From the NCBI GenBank assembly GCA_964645915.1, contig CAZYDH010000003.1:67358-131357 (forward strand): a DNA stretch of 64,000 bases. The letters are read 5' to 3'. Made by a program: the position numbers and the translations under genes. Positions 1 to 8,486 of this stretch are shown here, piece after piece (position 1 is the first letter of the stretch; the number at the start of each line of letters is the position of its first letter). Under the pieces are notes generated by a model. That model was given only the letters and a program-made list of their open reading frames with translations. It did no database searches and had not been told where the DNA came from. Source of the stretch: JACNKV01 sp964645915 (GTDB lineage: Bacteria; Fidelibacterota; Marinisomatia; Marinisomatales; JACNKV01).

Positions 1-1
1 C

Positions 2-208
2 GCCCCTTTTAGCGACAGTGATTCTTCCCGTGAAATTGTTTATGAAAAGCCAACTGTGGTTCCTGCTGATGCCATGCAGCTTGAGCTTATTAATTTTATT
101 GCATCCATTCGCGGAGATGAAACTCCAATCGTTGATGGAAAAGCCGGGCGCGAAGCGTTGGATGTCGCTATACAAATCCATGATATGATCTTAGAGGATA
201 TTCATTAA
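2..208 (+). CDS. Gfo/Idh/MocA-family oxidoreductase, C-terminal end (partial)
   Basis: Only the last 68 codons are present; the reading frame is open at the left edge and ends in TAA. The tail contains a segment reading RGDETPIVDGKAGREALDVA, which is typical of the C-terminus of NAD(P)-dependent sugar dehydrogenases of the Gfo/Idh/MocA family. The stop overlaps the next start (TAATG), so it belongs to the lipid A operon that follows. By context it could act on a nucleotide sugar, for example a UDP-GlcNAc 3-dehydrogenase of the GnnA type. That is inference only, because the NAD-binding half lies outside the window. Confidence 0.75.
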   Translation, partial: APFSDSDSSREIVYEKPTVVPADAMQLELINFIASIRGDETPIVDGKAGREALDVAIQIHDMILEDIH

Positions 209-792
209 TGTTTATAAAACACAAAGTTCAAAACTTTCTATTTAAATACCGAAGCTATACGCCCATTCCTCTTGCTGTCTATATATTAGCTACTTCAGAA
301 AACAACCTTTCTTTTGTCTGGGCTGGGCTTCTTTGTTTAGGCTTTGGAGAAACCGTTAGGTTTTTATCCGTTCGATATGCAGGGGGGGTTACTCGGACCA
401 CTAAAGTTGGTGCGCCTGCTTTGTGTACCGCGGGGCCTTATTCTTATGTTAGGAACCCATTGTATCTTGGAAATATGTTTATGTATTCCGGTGTGGTTTT
501 TATTGCGGGCTCAAATTCTATTTGGATCGCTTTGATTATTACGTGGTTGTTCTTTCTGTTTCAATATGGCATGATTGTTTCTCTTGAAGAAAGCACCTTA
601 GAAAATTTGTTTGGTGAACGTTATATAGAATACAAACAAAATGTTCCTGCATTAATTCCAAGACTGCGACCATGGAAGAGTGGTGACCTTCGCAAACCTC
701 TTTCCTTGTCCAAAACCTTTAAAACCGAGAAGAGAACTCTACAAAATGTGATTCTTATTCTTTTAATAATCTCATTGTTAAATTATTTATAG
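208..792 (+). CDS. Membrane methyltransferase of the isoprenylcysteine/phospholipid methyltransferase type
   Basis: A 194-residue integral membrane protein with hydrophobic segments near residues 20-50, 85-125 and at the extreme C-terminus. The motif GPYSYVRNPLYLGN (residues 76-89) and the later FGERYIEYKQNVP are the SAM-binding signature of the ICMT/PEMT fold. These enzymes methylate a lipid or prenylated substrate at the membrane. The start codon overlaps the previous stop and the gene lies directly before lpxB, so an envelope-lipid substrate is plausible. The actual substrate cannot be read from the sequence. Confidence 0.75.
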   Translation: MFIKHKVQNFLFKYRSYTPIPLAVYILATSENNLSFVWAGLLCLGFGETVRFLSVRYAGGVTRTTKVGAPALCTAGPYSYVRNPLYLGNMFMYSGVVFIAGSNSIWIALIITWLFFLFQYGMIVSLEESTLENLFGERYIEYKQNVPALIPRLRPWKSGDLRKPLSLSKTFKTEKRTLQNVILILLIISLLNYL

Positions 793-823
793 GGAAAGAG
801 CCATAAAAGAATCTGAAAAATCT

Positions 824-1924
824 TTGTTTTTTATTGTGGCCGGAGAGGCGTCCGGTGACCTTCATGGTGCAAGGTTAATTCAAGCTTTAAAAAAAGAATT
901 TCCAAATGCTCAATTTGCGGGGCATGGTGGTGACAACATGCAAAAAGAGGGCATGAATATTATAGAACATGTTTCTTCTTTGTCTATGATGGGCTTTACG
1001 GAGGTCTTTCGACACTTACCTTATATGTTGAGTGTTATGAAAAATACGGTTTCGGCTATTCAAAAACTAAAACCTGCTCGTATAATTTTGATTGATTATC
1101 CCGGATTCAATCTACGATTGGCTAAGCGATTGTTTTCCCTAAAAGTGCCGATTACATATTTCATCTTACCGCAAGTTTGGGCATGGAAAGAAAACCGTAT
1201 CTCAATATTAAAGAATTATGTAGACCAGCTCTTAAGCATTGTACCGTTCGAAAAAGAATGGTTTTCCAAGCGGAAGATAGACGTCGACTATGTTGGACAT
1301 CCGTTTTCAGAACTCAAAAAGGAAAACGTCTCTAAAGCTGCTTTCTTTAAAAAACACCGTCTTAATCCCGATGAACCCTTGTTGGTCTTGTTGCCAGGAA
1401 GCCGTCAAAAGGAGATTGACCGACATTGGTCTGTTTTTCTAAAAACTGTGGAGTTGCTACAAAAATCCAATCCCTTTTTACAGGCTATTGTTGGTAAAGC
1501 TGCCGATATATCCATCGATCCACTACCTGACTATATTCGAATAGAATCCAACACCAGACTCGTGCTGCAATTTGGAACTGCTGCTCTAGCTGCCTCAGGG
1601 ACAGTTACATTGGAAGCTGCCGTTTTAGAGTGCCCGATTGTTGTTACTTATAAGTTATCCGGGTTGTCTTGGGCGATAACAAAGCGGGTTGTGAAGGTTC
1701 CTTATGCATCAATGGTCAATCTCATTGCTGGAAAACAACTCGTTCCTGAATATTTGCAAAGTGAGATGACAGCTGACAACCTCCAGACAGCGCTCACCCC
1801 TCTTCTTAAAGATACATCCCTCCGAAATGATATGATCTCTGAATATTCTATACTTCGCAACCGCCTTGGCAGTGGAGATGTCTACGCTAACGCGGCGATG
1901 AAGATTCGTGAAAGGATGCTATAG
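824..1924 (+). CDS. lpxB: Lipid-A-disaccharide synthase LpxB
   Basis: LpxB condenses UDP-2,3-diacylglucosamine with lipid X to make the tetraacyl disaccharide of lipid A at the inner membrane face. The N-terminus FIVAGEASGDLHGA is the family hallmark. The motifs YVGHPF and LLPGSRQKEI and the late GTVTLEAA segment are the glycosyltransferase GT-B elements. The length of 366 residues is normal. There is no ATG at the expected start: the call uses TTG at 824, and an ATA at 803 behind a purine-rich stretch is a less usual alternative. The next gene overlaps the stop (TAGTG), which points to translational coupling. Confidence 0.95.
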   Translation: MFFIVAGEASGDLHGARLIQALKKEFPNAQFAGHGGDNMQKEGMNIIEHVSSLSMMGFTEVFRHLPYMLSVMKNTVSAIQKLKPARIILIDYPGFNLRLAKRLFSLKVPITYFILPQVWAWKENRISILKNYVDQLLSIVPFEKEWFSKRKIDVDYVGHPFSELKKENVSKAAFFKKHRLNPDEPLLVLLPGSRQKEIDRHWSVFLKTVELLQKSNPFLQAIVGKAADISIDPLPDYIRIESNTRLVLQFGTAALAASGTVTLEAAVLECPIVVTYKLSGLSWAITKRVVKVPYASMVNLIAGKQLVPEYLQSEMTADNLQTALTPLLKDTSLRNDMISEYSILRNRLGSGDVYANAAMKIRERML

Positions 1925-2568
1925 TGTTTGTAAGAGTGTTATTTTATTTAAAAATTGTTCTGGCAAATTGGGTGCTGCATTTTTTGTATAAAACAAATCG
2001 GTGGAATATATCAGGGAAACACCACATTGCTGAATGTTTAGAAAATAACAAATCTGTTATTATTGCATCATGGCATGGATACCTACTAACAACATTTATG
2101 AACCATGTCAGCGATGGATATTATGGATTAGCAGGTATGCACAATGACGCCGAGTTGATTTCCCGGATTGGGCTTCGATTGGGTTGGCGTATGCTTCGAG
2201 GATCTAGCTCTGATCGAGGAAAAGAGGTTTTTATGGAGATCATAAAAACGCTAAAAACACCAGGAAATGTTGTTGCCATTACTCCGGACGGACCAAAAGG
2301 TCCTGCAAAGATTCCAAAGCCGGGAGTCGTTCGTGCCGCTCAAAAAACCGGTGCTGTTATTATTCCTGTGATCGGACAGGCTACAAGAAAATGGGGATTT
2401 ACAAACTGGGATACCTTTTATGTTGCAAAACCTTTTGGGCGCATAGAAATGATTTATGGTGAACCCATTGAGTTATCCGCAGATCAAGACTTTGAATCCG
2501 CTCTTGCCATCGTAAAAACAGCTTTGGATTCCTTGGTCGAACAAGTTGAAGAGAAGGTGAGCGGATGA
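1924..2568 (+). CDS. DUF374-type lysophospholipid/lipid A acyltransferase
   Basis: A 214-residue protein with an N-terminal hydrophobic anchor. It has the DUF374/LPLAT motifs: SWHGYL near residue 49, where the catalytic His sits, and TPDGPKGPAKIPKPGV near residue 119, the acyl-phosphate binding region. The start is GTG and overlaps the lpxB stop; the end overlaps the lpxK start by 4 nt. In other genomes DUF374 acyltransferases sit in lpx clusters and can stand in for LpxL as the secondary acyltransferase. That role fits here but is inferred from position. Confidence 0.85.
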   Translation: MFVRVLFYLKIVLANWVLHFLYKTNRWNISGKHHIAECLENNKSVIIASWHGYLLTTFMNHVSDGYYGLAGMHNDAELISRIGLRLGWRMLRGSSSDRGKEVFMEIIKTLKTPGNVVAITPDGPKGPAKIPKPGVVRAAQKTGAVIIPVIGQATRKWGFTNWDTFYVAKPFGRIEMIYGEPIELSADQDFESALAIVKTALDSLVEQVEEKVSG

Positions 2569-3596
2569 TGCTTCGTTTGTTGCTCCTTCCCTTCACAGTT
2601 ACTTACATGTGGTTCATTTCCATTAGGAATTTATTTTACGATTTAGGTGTTTTTAAAACGAACCGTCTTCCATGTTTTGTGATAAGTGTCGGTAATTTAA
2701 CAGTCGGTGGGACGGGGAAAACCCCAACGATTATTGCACTCGCCAAGCTTCTTCAAGAAAAGGGAAGGTCTGTCTCGATATTAAGTCGTGGATATAAAAG
2801 AAAAACCCGCGGAACGGTCATTGTTTCGGGTGGAGAAAATATGTCTAAATCTTGGGAAGATGTCGGAGATGAACCATTCCTAATTGCTAAACACCTTCCC
2901 GGCGTTCCTGTTGTGGTGGATAGTAATCGTTTTCGAGGTGGTGGGGTAATCGTTGACAAATTTCGTCCTGACATTCTTTTGTTGGACGATGCATATCAGC
3001 ATCGAGCTCTTCACCGCGATCTAAACATTCTGTTGGTCAGCTCTCAGTTTGGTCGCTATGATGATATCATTTTTCCCGCAGGAAATTTAAGAGAACCTAA
3101 ATCCCAAACAAAAAGAGCTGACCTTATCTTTTTTAGTAAATTGAACGTATTCCCAATCTCTAAAAAACATACAATAGGTTTTATTAAGTTTAATATACCT
3201 ACTTTTAATACTACACTAGAAACCAATCCGGCATTACAGTGTACAACCAATGTGGAGACGACAATAAAAAATATTTCCGGAAAACGTGTTTTGGCTGTTT
3301 CTGCTTTGGGAAGCCCGAAAGGATTTGAACGCACTTTGTTTGAAACCAATGCAATTATCACGGACCATCTTATTTTTCGTGATCATCACGCTTATACAAA
3401 CGAAGACGTTGAGAAAATCATCCGCAGAAAAAAGGATACTAATTCTGAATTTGTAATTACAACCGATAAGGATTTTATAAAACTTAACAACTTGGTTTTA
3501 GATCGTTTTGTATTATTTTCTCTCTCGGTGAATATTGTCATTCCGCATGAAGCCGAAGCATATATCCTATCGAAAATAGAAACATCTTTTAAATAA
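2565..3596 (+). CDS. lpxK: Tetraacyldisaccharide 4'-kinase LpxK
   Basis: LpxK phosphorylates the 4' position of the lipid A disaccharide. The protein has an N-terminal membrane segment, the Walker A loop GGTGKTPT (residues 48-55) that defines the family, then SRGYKRK and the DDAYQHR motif that carries the catalytic and Mg-binding residues. The length of 343 residues is as expected. It is the last gene of the lpx run, and the next gene begins 40 nt later. Confidence 0.95.
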   Translation: MMLRLLLLPFTVTYMWFISIRNLFYDLGVFKTNRLPCFVISVGNLTVGGTGKTPTIIALAKLLQEKGRSVSILSRGYKRKTRGTVIVSGGENMSKSWEDVGDEPFLIAKHLPGVPVVVDSNRFRGGGVIVDKFRPDILLLDDAYQHRALHRDLNILLVSSQFGRYDDIIFPAGNLREPKSQTKRADLIFFSKLNVFPISKKHTIGFIKFNIPTFNTTLETNPALQCTTNVETTIKNISGKRVLAVSALGSPKGFERTLFETNAIITDHLIFRDHHAYTNEDVEKIIRRKKDTNSEFVITTDKDFIKLNNLVLDRFVLFSLSVNIVIPHEAEAYILSKIETSFK

Positions 3597-3636
3597 CAAC
3601 GGGGGATAGCCGTAAACATCTAATAACGTTTTAAAG

Positions 3637-6600
3637 ATGAACCACTCTTTCCAACATAAAAATCTGTTCCGTTTTAAAACTATTTTTACGTTTTTTATCT
3701 TTTTTGTGGCTGTGGCAACTGCTACATCAATCTCATGGGCTGATCGTTTTGTAAGCGCGTATTTCAATCAGGAATATCAATTATTACCGGAAATTGACGA
3801 TGTATATGGCGTTGCGTTTCGAGATATTAATCAAGATGGCTTTGCAGATCTTTATCTCGTTCGTTTTAGAGATATTAACCGGTTATTCATTTTTGATAAA
3901 AAAAAGAAACGATACAAAGACAAAACAATTTCAGCGAGCCTCGGTGGGAATTTATATCCCAGTGGAATAAAAAACCTTGAACTCGGATCTTCAATTGTTG
4001 ATTTCAACAATGATGGCATTCAAGATGTCATAATTACCGGATGGGGCACTACAACCAAATTGTTTCAACAATCCAGGCGGCTTGTATTTGATGACCAAAC
4101 CTCTCTTGTCGGAATAAAAAACACACTTAGCGGGAATGCGTCTGTTTGGGCTGATGTTAATCTTGATGGGCGGTTGGATCTTTTGATAACAAATGAGCAC
4201 GGAAAAAACCATTTATATGTTCAACATTACAATGGTACATTTCGAGAGGTTGCTTCAGACTATAATCTTAACACTGAAAACACAAGCCAGGGGGCTGGTT
4301 TTGCAGATATAAATCTTGATGGCTACCCTGATTTATATATCTGCAATTGGTTGTCTCCAGATGAACTATATCTAAACATTAACGGAGCTTATTTTGATCC
4401 AGTTAAAATTAATATTCCACACCTGAAAGACAATATAAATAGCAATGGTGTATCTTTTGGAGATGTTGATAATGATGGTGATCTTGATCTCTTTGTTTCG
4501 GATAGAAATGGATTAAGTCGTTTATATAGAAATGATTTTGATGCCACTTCAGGTGGAATAAAATTAATAGATGCCACTCAAATTACCGGGATCTCAAACC
4601 GGCTTCCATCCTACTCCGGAATAATCTCAGATCTTGACAATAATGGATGGCAAGATATTGTTTGTACAAATATTGGACAAAATTATCTGTTCTTAAATAA
4701 TGCCGGTGTTTTTAGTCGTTATGATTTATCTCATGAGACAAATCATTATTATAGTACGGGAGCTGCGGTTGCCGACCACGATCGAGATGGTGATTTAGAT
4801 CTATTTATTTCAAACAAAGATACATCTAGTATTCTATATGTAAACCCCGAGACAGACCATTCTTACATTCAAATTTATCCTGAAGGAGTTTCAAGTAATC
4901 GTGATGGTGTTGGAACTAAAGTGTGGTTGTATAAAAACTCGGATGAAAATGATCTTGGGCGTTCGCTTGTTGGTTATCGAGAACTTTCCGGTGGAAGCGG
5001 CTATCTTTCTATTGGAGAAATGGTTGCTCATTTTGGTGTACCTCCCAAAGGATTATACTCTGCTAAAATTGTTTTTCCGCTTGGGAAAGAAAAACTTGTT
5101 GAAAATATTCTCCCGGGACAAATGATCAAGGTGTCAGAGTTGACTGGTGTTTCAAAGATGCTTATGCGAGCGTATAAAACAGTTTCGCAACTTATCTTTC
5201 AAATCTCGTTTTGGCAAACCTTTTTACTTATCGTGCTTCTCATTGGCAGTATTGGAGTAGCCACAGCGGTTTATTTAAGAAGGTATAAGTGGTCACATCG
5301 CCAAACTGGAGTCTTTCTATCTGTTGTGCTGGTTGTGTTGTATGTTGTCTATGCTGTTTTTCGCGGTGAATCAGCGGTGCTTGTTATTGGCTCGCAGACC
5401 GCTGTGATTTTAGGTGGTCTCATTGTAACATTCGGTGTTTTAGAATACATTTTATCTGTGAAAAAGAAGCGGTCCGTTTATCGTGCCGCTCTTTATAATT
5501 TTTCTGAGCGGTTAATTTTTCTTCGTGAAAATGAAACTCTATATGATCAATTAGTACAAATGATCTATCAAACAATCCATCCTGAGTTTTGTCTGATTTA
5601 CGTTGCAGAGAAAAATCAATTAATCCCGAAACATTTTTCGGGTCGTGATGATTTTGATTTCAAAGACATCGGGATATCTGGAAGTCTTCAAGAACAGGTT
5701 TTCTACCATAAAATTATTGAAAAGAAAATTTTATCAAAGGATTTGGGGCATTTACAAAAATTAAACTTTCACCTCTTGGTCCCTGTTGTCAGAGATGAAA
5801 CACTTCTTTCGCTTATTGCTATCGGGAAACCCATGAATGTAAAGGAGTATGATCGGGAAGACTTGAATACATTTGTTTTATTGGCAAATCAAACCGCCCT
5901 GGCTGTTGAAAATAATAATTTTATCGAAAAAACTCGTGAGCTCACAAGACAAATCACCGAAACAGAAACCCAGGAAAAATATATTACAGTTCTTGAAAAA
6001 CAAAATACTGAGTTAGAGTCTTTGTATTCTGAACTAAAAGACGCACATACACAATTGGTTCACAGTGAAAAAATGTCTAGCCTTGGACATTTAGTCGCCG
6101 GGGTTGCACATGAGCTTAATAATCCAATTGGGTTTATTTATGGAAACATGCGGGAGCTTCAACAATATATTAACACGTTAAAAAATCCGAGCGATGATAT
6201 TGATGAACAAGAATTGGATTATATCAAAAAAGACATCGATTCATTAATCTTAGAAACGCTGGATGGCTCAACACGCGTAAAACAAATTGTCGAAGATCTT
6301 CGAAATTTTTCAAGACTCGATGAGGCTGAATATAAACGCGTAGATGTTCATGAAGGATTAGATGCGACATTGTCAATTCTTAAAAAAGAAATTGGCAATA
6401 AAATTACTATCCATAAAAATTATTGTCGTCATTCTGAAATTGAGTGCATGCCCGGACAATTAAATCAAGTCTTTATGAATTTACTTCAAAATGCAATTCA
6501 TGCTATCCCCTCAAAAGGAAACATCTGGATCGCAACAGAACATACAAAAAAAGAAATGAACATAACCATTGCTGATGATGGTGTGGGAATACCAAAAGAT

Positions 6601-6780
6601 ATCATCGATAAAATATTTGATCCGTTTTTCACCACAAAAAAAGTTGGAAAAGGTACAGGATTGGGGTTAAGCATCAGCTATAAGATCATTGAGGATCATG
6701 CGGGTAAGTTTTGTGTAGAAAGTCATCCCGGTGAAAAAACTATTTTTAAAATTATGCTTCCTGTCACGGGGAATAAATAG
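3637..6780 (+). CDS. Hybrid-architecture sensor histidine kinase with FG-GAP/ASPIC ectodomain
   Basis: A 1047-residue membrane kinase. After a signal peptide there are about seven FG-GAP/VCBS calcium-type repeats (DxNxDGxxDL, residues about 65-400). An ASPIC/UnbV-like segment follows (about 425-500), then three membrane segments (about 525-610), a GAF-like domain (about 640-770) and a coiled coil. The HisKA domain has its phospho-acceptor at His825 in VAGVAHELNNP. The HATPase domain shows an N box (NLLQNAIHAI), DDGVGIP, FDPFFTTK and GTGLGLSI. All catalytic boxes are intact. The downstream gene is an NtrC-type regulator, so the two should form a pair. The large periplasmic beta-propeller-like sensor is unusual for a kinase and the signal it detects is unknown. 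Confidence 0.9.
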   Translation: MNHSFQHKNLFRFKTIFTFFIFFVAVATATSISWADRFVSAYFNQEYQLLPEIDDVYGVAFRDINQDGFADLYLVRFRDINRLFIFDKKKKRYKDKTISASLGGNLYPSGIKNLELGSSIVDFNNDGIQDVIITGWGTTTKLFQQSRRLVFDDQTSLVGIKNTLSGNASVWADVNLDGRLDLLITNEHGKNHLYVQHYNGTFREVASDYNLNTENTSQGAGFADINLDGYPDLYICNWLSPDELYLNINGAYFDPVKINIPHLKDNINSNGVSFGDVDNDGDLDLFVSDRNGLSRLYRNDFDATSGGIKLIDATQITGISNRLPSYSGIISDLDNNGWQDIVCTNIGQNYLFLNNAGVFSRYDLSHETNHYYSTGAAVADHDRDGDLDLFISNKDTSSILYVNPETDHSYIQIYPEGVSSNRDGVGTKVWLYKNSDENDLGRSLVGYRELSGGSGYLSIGEMVAHFGVPPKGLYSAKIVFPLGKEKLVENILPGQMIKVSELTGVSKMLMRAYKTVSQLIFQISFWQTFLLIVLLIGSIGVATAVYLRRYKWSHRQTGVFLSVVLVVLYVVYAVFRGESAVLVIGSQTAVILGGLIVTFGVLEYILSVKKKRSVYRAALYNFSERLIFLRENETLYDQLVQMIYQTIHPEFCLIYVAEKNQLIPKHFSGRDDFDFKDIGISGSLQEQVFYHKIIEKKILSKDLGHLQKLNFHLLVPVVRDETLLSLIAIGKPMNVKEYDREDLNTFVLLANQTALAVENNNFIEKTRELTRQITETETQEKYITVLEKQNTELESLYSELKDAHTQLVHSEKMSSLGHLVAGVAHELNNPIGFIYGNMRELQQYINTLKNPSDDIDEQELDYIKKDIDSLILETLDGSTRVKQIVEDLRNFSRLDEAEYKRVDVHEGLDATLSILKKEIGNKITIHKNYCRHSEIECMPGQLNQVFMNLLQNAIHAIPSKGNIWIATEHTKKEMNITIADDGVGIPKDIIDKIFDPFFTTKKVGKGTGLGLSISYKIIEDHAGKFCVESHPGEKTIFKIMLPVTGNK

Positions 6781-6839
6781 GTGTTGTTTTTTTATTTAAC
6801 ACTTGGTCAATCAAACACAAAAATGTCATAGGAATTAAA

Positions 6840-8279
6840 ATGGGTTCTACTGAAAATAAACCAAAAATATTAATTGTTGATGATGAACAATCCGTGCTTA
6901 ATTCTTTAAATCGTACTCTTCGACATGAGTTTGATGTTCTCTTGTCTTTAAGCGGTGACTCTGCCCTTCAACTGATGAGGGAGAATGAAATTTCCGTGAT
7001 TCTTGCAGATCAGAGAATGCCAAATATGACCGGTGTTGAATTCCTTCAAAAAGCACATGATATCCAACCGGACACCGAGCGAATTTTAATCACAGGTTAC
7101 TCTGATATCTCTGCAGTTATTGAGGCGATCAATCTGTGTAATATTTTTTATTATATCCACAAACCTTGGGAACCTGAATCACTACGCGTAATTGTACGAC
7201 GCGCTTCACAACACTACTGTTTGATTCAAGAAAATCGTTCAATGATGCGAGAATTGAAACAATCAAATCTAACCCTAAAAAACGAGAATGAAATCTATAA
7301 TGAGGAGCTTCGCAAACAATATCGATTTGATCAAATCGTTGGAAAAAGTACTGCTATTCAACATGTTTTTAAACTTATGAGAAAAGTCATTCCAACAAAC
7401 GTAACTGTGTTGCTTCAAGGTGAGACCGGAACCGGCAAAGAATTGATTGCACGCGCTATTCACTTTAATAGCCCGCGTAAGAATAAACCTTTTATTGCTC
7501 AAAACTGTGCAGCGCTACCTGACACCTTACTTGAAAGCGCGTTATTTGGTCATAAAAAAGGAGCTTTCACTGATGCTGCCAGTGATAAAAAAGGGTTGTT
7601 TGAGTTGGCAAACAATGGAACCATATTTTTAGATGAAGTCGCGGAAATGTCGCCTGCGATGCAACAGCGGTTATTGCGTGTGTTGCAGGAAAAAGAAATT
7701 CAAGCTCTTGGTTCGGAAAAGACCAAAACTGTTGATGTTCGGGTAATTTCAGCCACAAATAAAAACCTTTCTGAAGAGGTAAAGAAGGGTCGTTTTCGTG
7801 AAGATCTTTATTATCGTTTAAATGTTTTTCCTATTTGCGTTCCATCGTTAAACAAACGTAGAGATGATATTCCTCTTTTAGTAGAGCACTTTATTAATAA
7901 ACTGTCACATCGAATAGGCAAGACAGTCTCTGAAGTTTCGTCTAGTGATCTGTCTTTACTTGTTAACAAAGACTATCCCGGAAATATACGCGAGTTAGAA
8001 AATATTATTGAACGATCTATTGTCCTTGCCGAAAATGACAAAACACTTACAATTGACGTAGATCGTGAATCTTTTTCTTCAAGAACAATCCAAACAGACA
8101 TAGGAACAACACCATTAAAAGAATTAACTGAAAATATTGAAAAACACTATATCAAACGCACGCTTTCAATATGCTCTTATAATATCCAGAAAACTGCAAA
8201 AGCTCTCGGTATAAGCCGTTCCGGGCTATACATTAAAATGGATCGCTATGGTATAAAAGAAGGTTTTTCAAAAGAATAA
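6840..8279 (+). CDS. NtrC-family sigma-54-dependent response regulator
   Basis: A 479-residue regulator with three domains. The receiver has acidic residues at 14-15 and the phospho-acceptor Asp57 in LADQRMPN. The AAA+ domain has Walker A GETGTGKE, the sigma-54 contact loop written GAFTDA instead of the usual GAFTGA, and Walker B IFLDEVAEM. A Fis-type helix-turn-helix lies at the C-terminus (KTAKALGISRSGLY). It starts 59 nt after the kinase gene. Two palindromes and a sigma-54 promoter follow immediately, so its direct target is very likely the next operon. Phosphorylation by the upstream kinase is inferred from adjacency. Confidence 0.95.
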   Translation: MGSTENKPKILIVDDEQSVLNSLNRTLRHEFDVLLSLSGDSALQLMRENEISVILADQRMPNMTGVEFLQKAHDIQPDTERILITGYSDISAVIEAINLCNIFYYIHKPWEPESLRVIVRRASQHYCLIQENRSMMRELKQSNLTLKNENEIYNEELRKQYRFDQIVGKSTAIQHVFKLMRKVIPTNVTVLLQGETGTGKELIARAIHFNSPRKNKPFIAQNCAALPDTLLESALFGHKKGAFTDAASDKKGLFELANNGTIFLDEVAEMSPAMQQRLLRVLQEKEIQALGSEKTKTVDVRVISATNKNLSEEVKKGRFREDLYYRLNVFPICVPSLNKRRDDIPLLVEHFINKLSHRIGKTVSEVSSSDLSLLVNKDYPGNIRELENIIERSIVLAENDKTLTIDVDRESFSSRTIQTDIGTTPLKELTENIEKHYIKRTLSICSYNIQKTAKALGISRSGLYIKMDRYGIKEGFSKE

Positions 8280-8304
8280 AAATATCATTATTTAGTTTAT
8301 ATGG

Positions 8305-8321
8305 TGTCTAAAATATAGACA
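8305..8321. promoter_or_regulatory. Putative upstream activator site 1 (palindrome)
   Basis: The sequence TGTCTAAAATATAGACA is a perfect 6-bp inverted repeat, TGTCTA-N5-TAGACA. It lies about 130 bp upstream of the sigma-54 promoter. It shares GGTGTCTA-N5-TAGACAT with a second copy centred 33 bp further on. A Fis-type dimer bound to this site would be placed on the same helix face as one on site 2. Confidence 0.75.
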
Positions 8322-8337
8322 TGTTATATGTGCGTGG

Positions 8338-8354
8338 TGTCTATATATTAGACA
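8338..8354. promoter_or_regulatory. Putative upstream activator site 2 (palindrome)
   Basis: TGTCTATATATTAGACA is the second perfect copy of TGTCTA-N5-TAGACA. It is centred about 95 bp upstream of the -24 element, a normal enhancer distance for an NtrC-type activator. The pair is most simply read as the binding site of the regulator encoded just upstream. Confidence 0.75.
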
Positions 8355-8437
8355 TACTTTCGCTACGTATTTTTTGCAATATTCCTGTATGTGTTGCTAT
8401 AGGGTCAGATAGAGGTTGTTTGTGTTTTGTTTGTTTT

Positions 8438-8455
8438 TTGGCACAGTAATTGCAT
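8438..8455 (+). promoter_or_regulatory. Sigma-54 (-24/-12) promoter
   Basis: TTGGCACAGTAATTGCAT matches the sigma-54 consensus TGGCAC-N5-TTGCA exactly, including the GG and GC dinucleotides at the correct spacing. Transcription should begin about 12 nt after the GC, near 8465. That leaves a short leader before the GGAGG ribosome site at 8478-8482 and the ATG at 8487. Confidence 0.9.
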
Positions 8456-8486
8456 CTTATTAAGTCGGAAACGAACTGGAGGTTTT

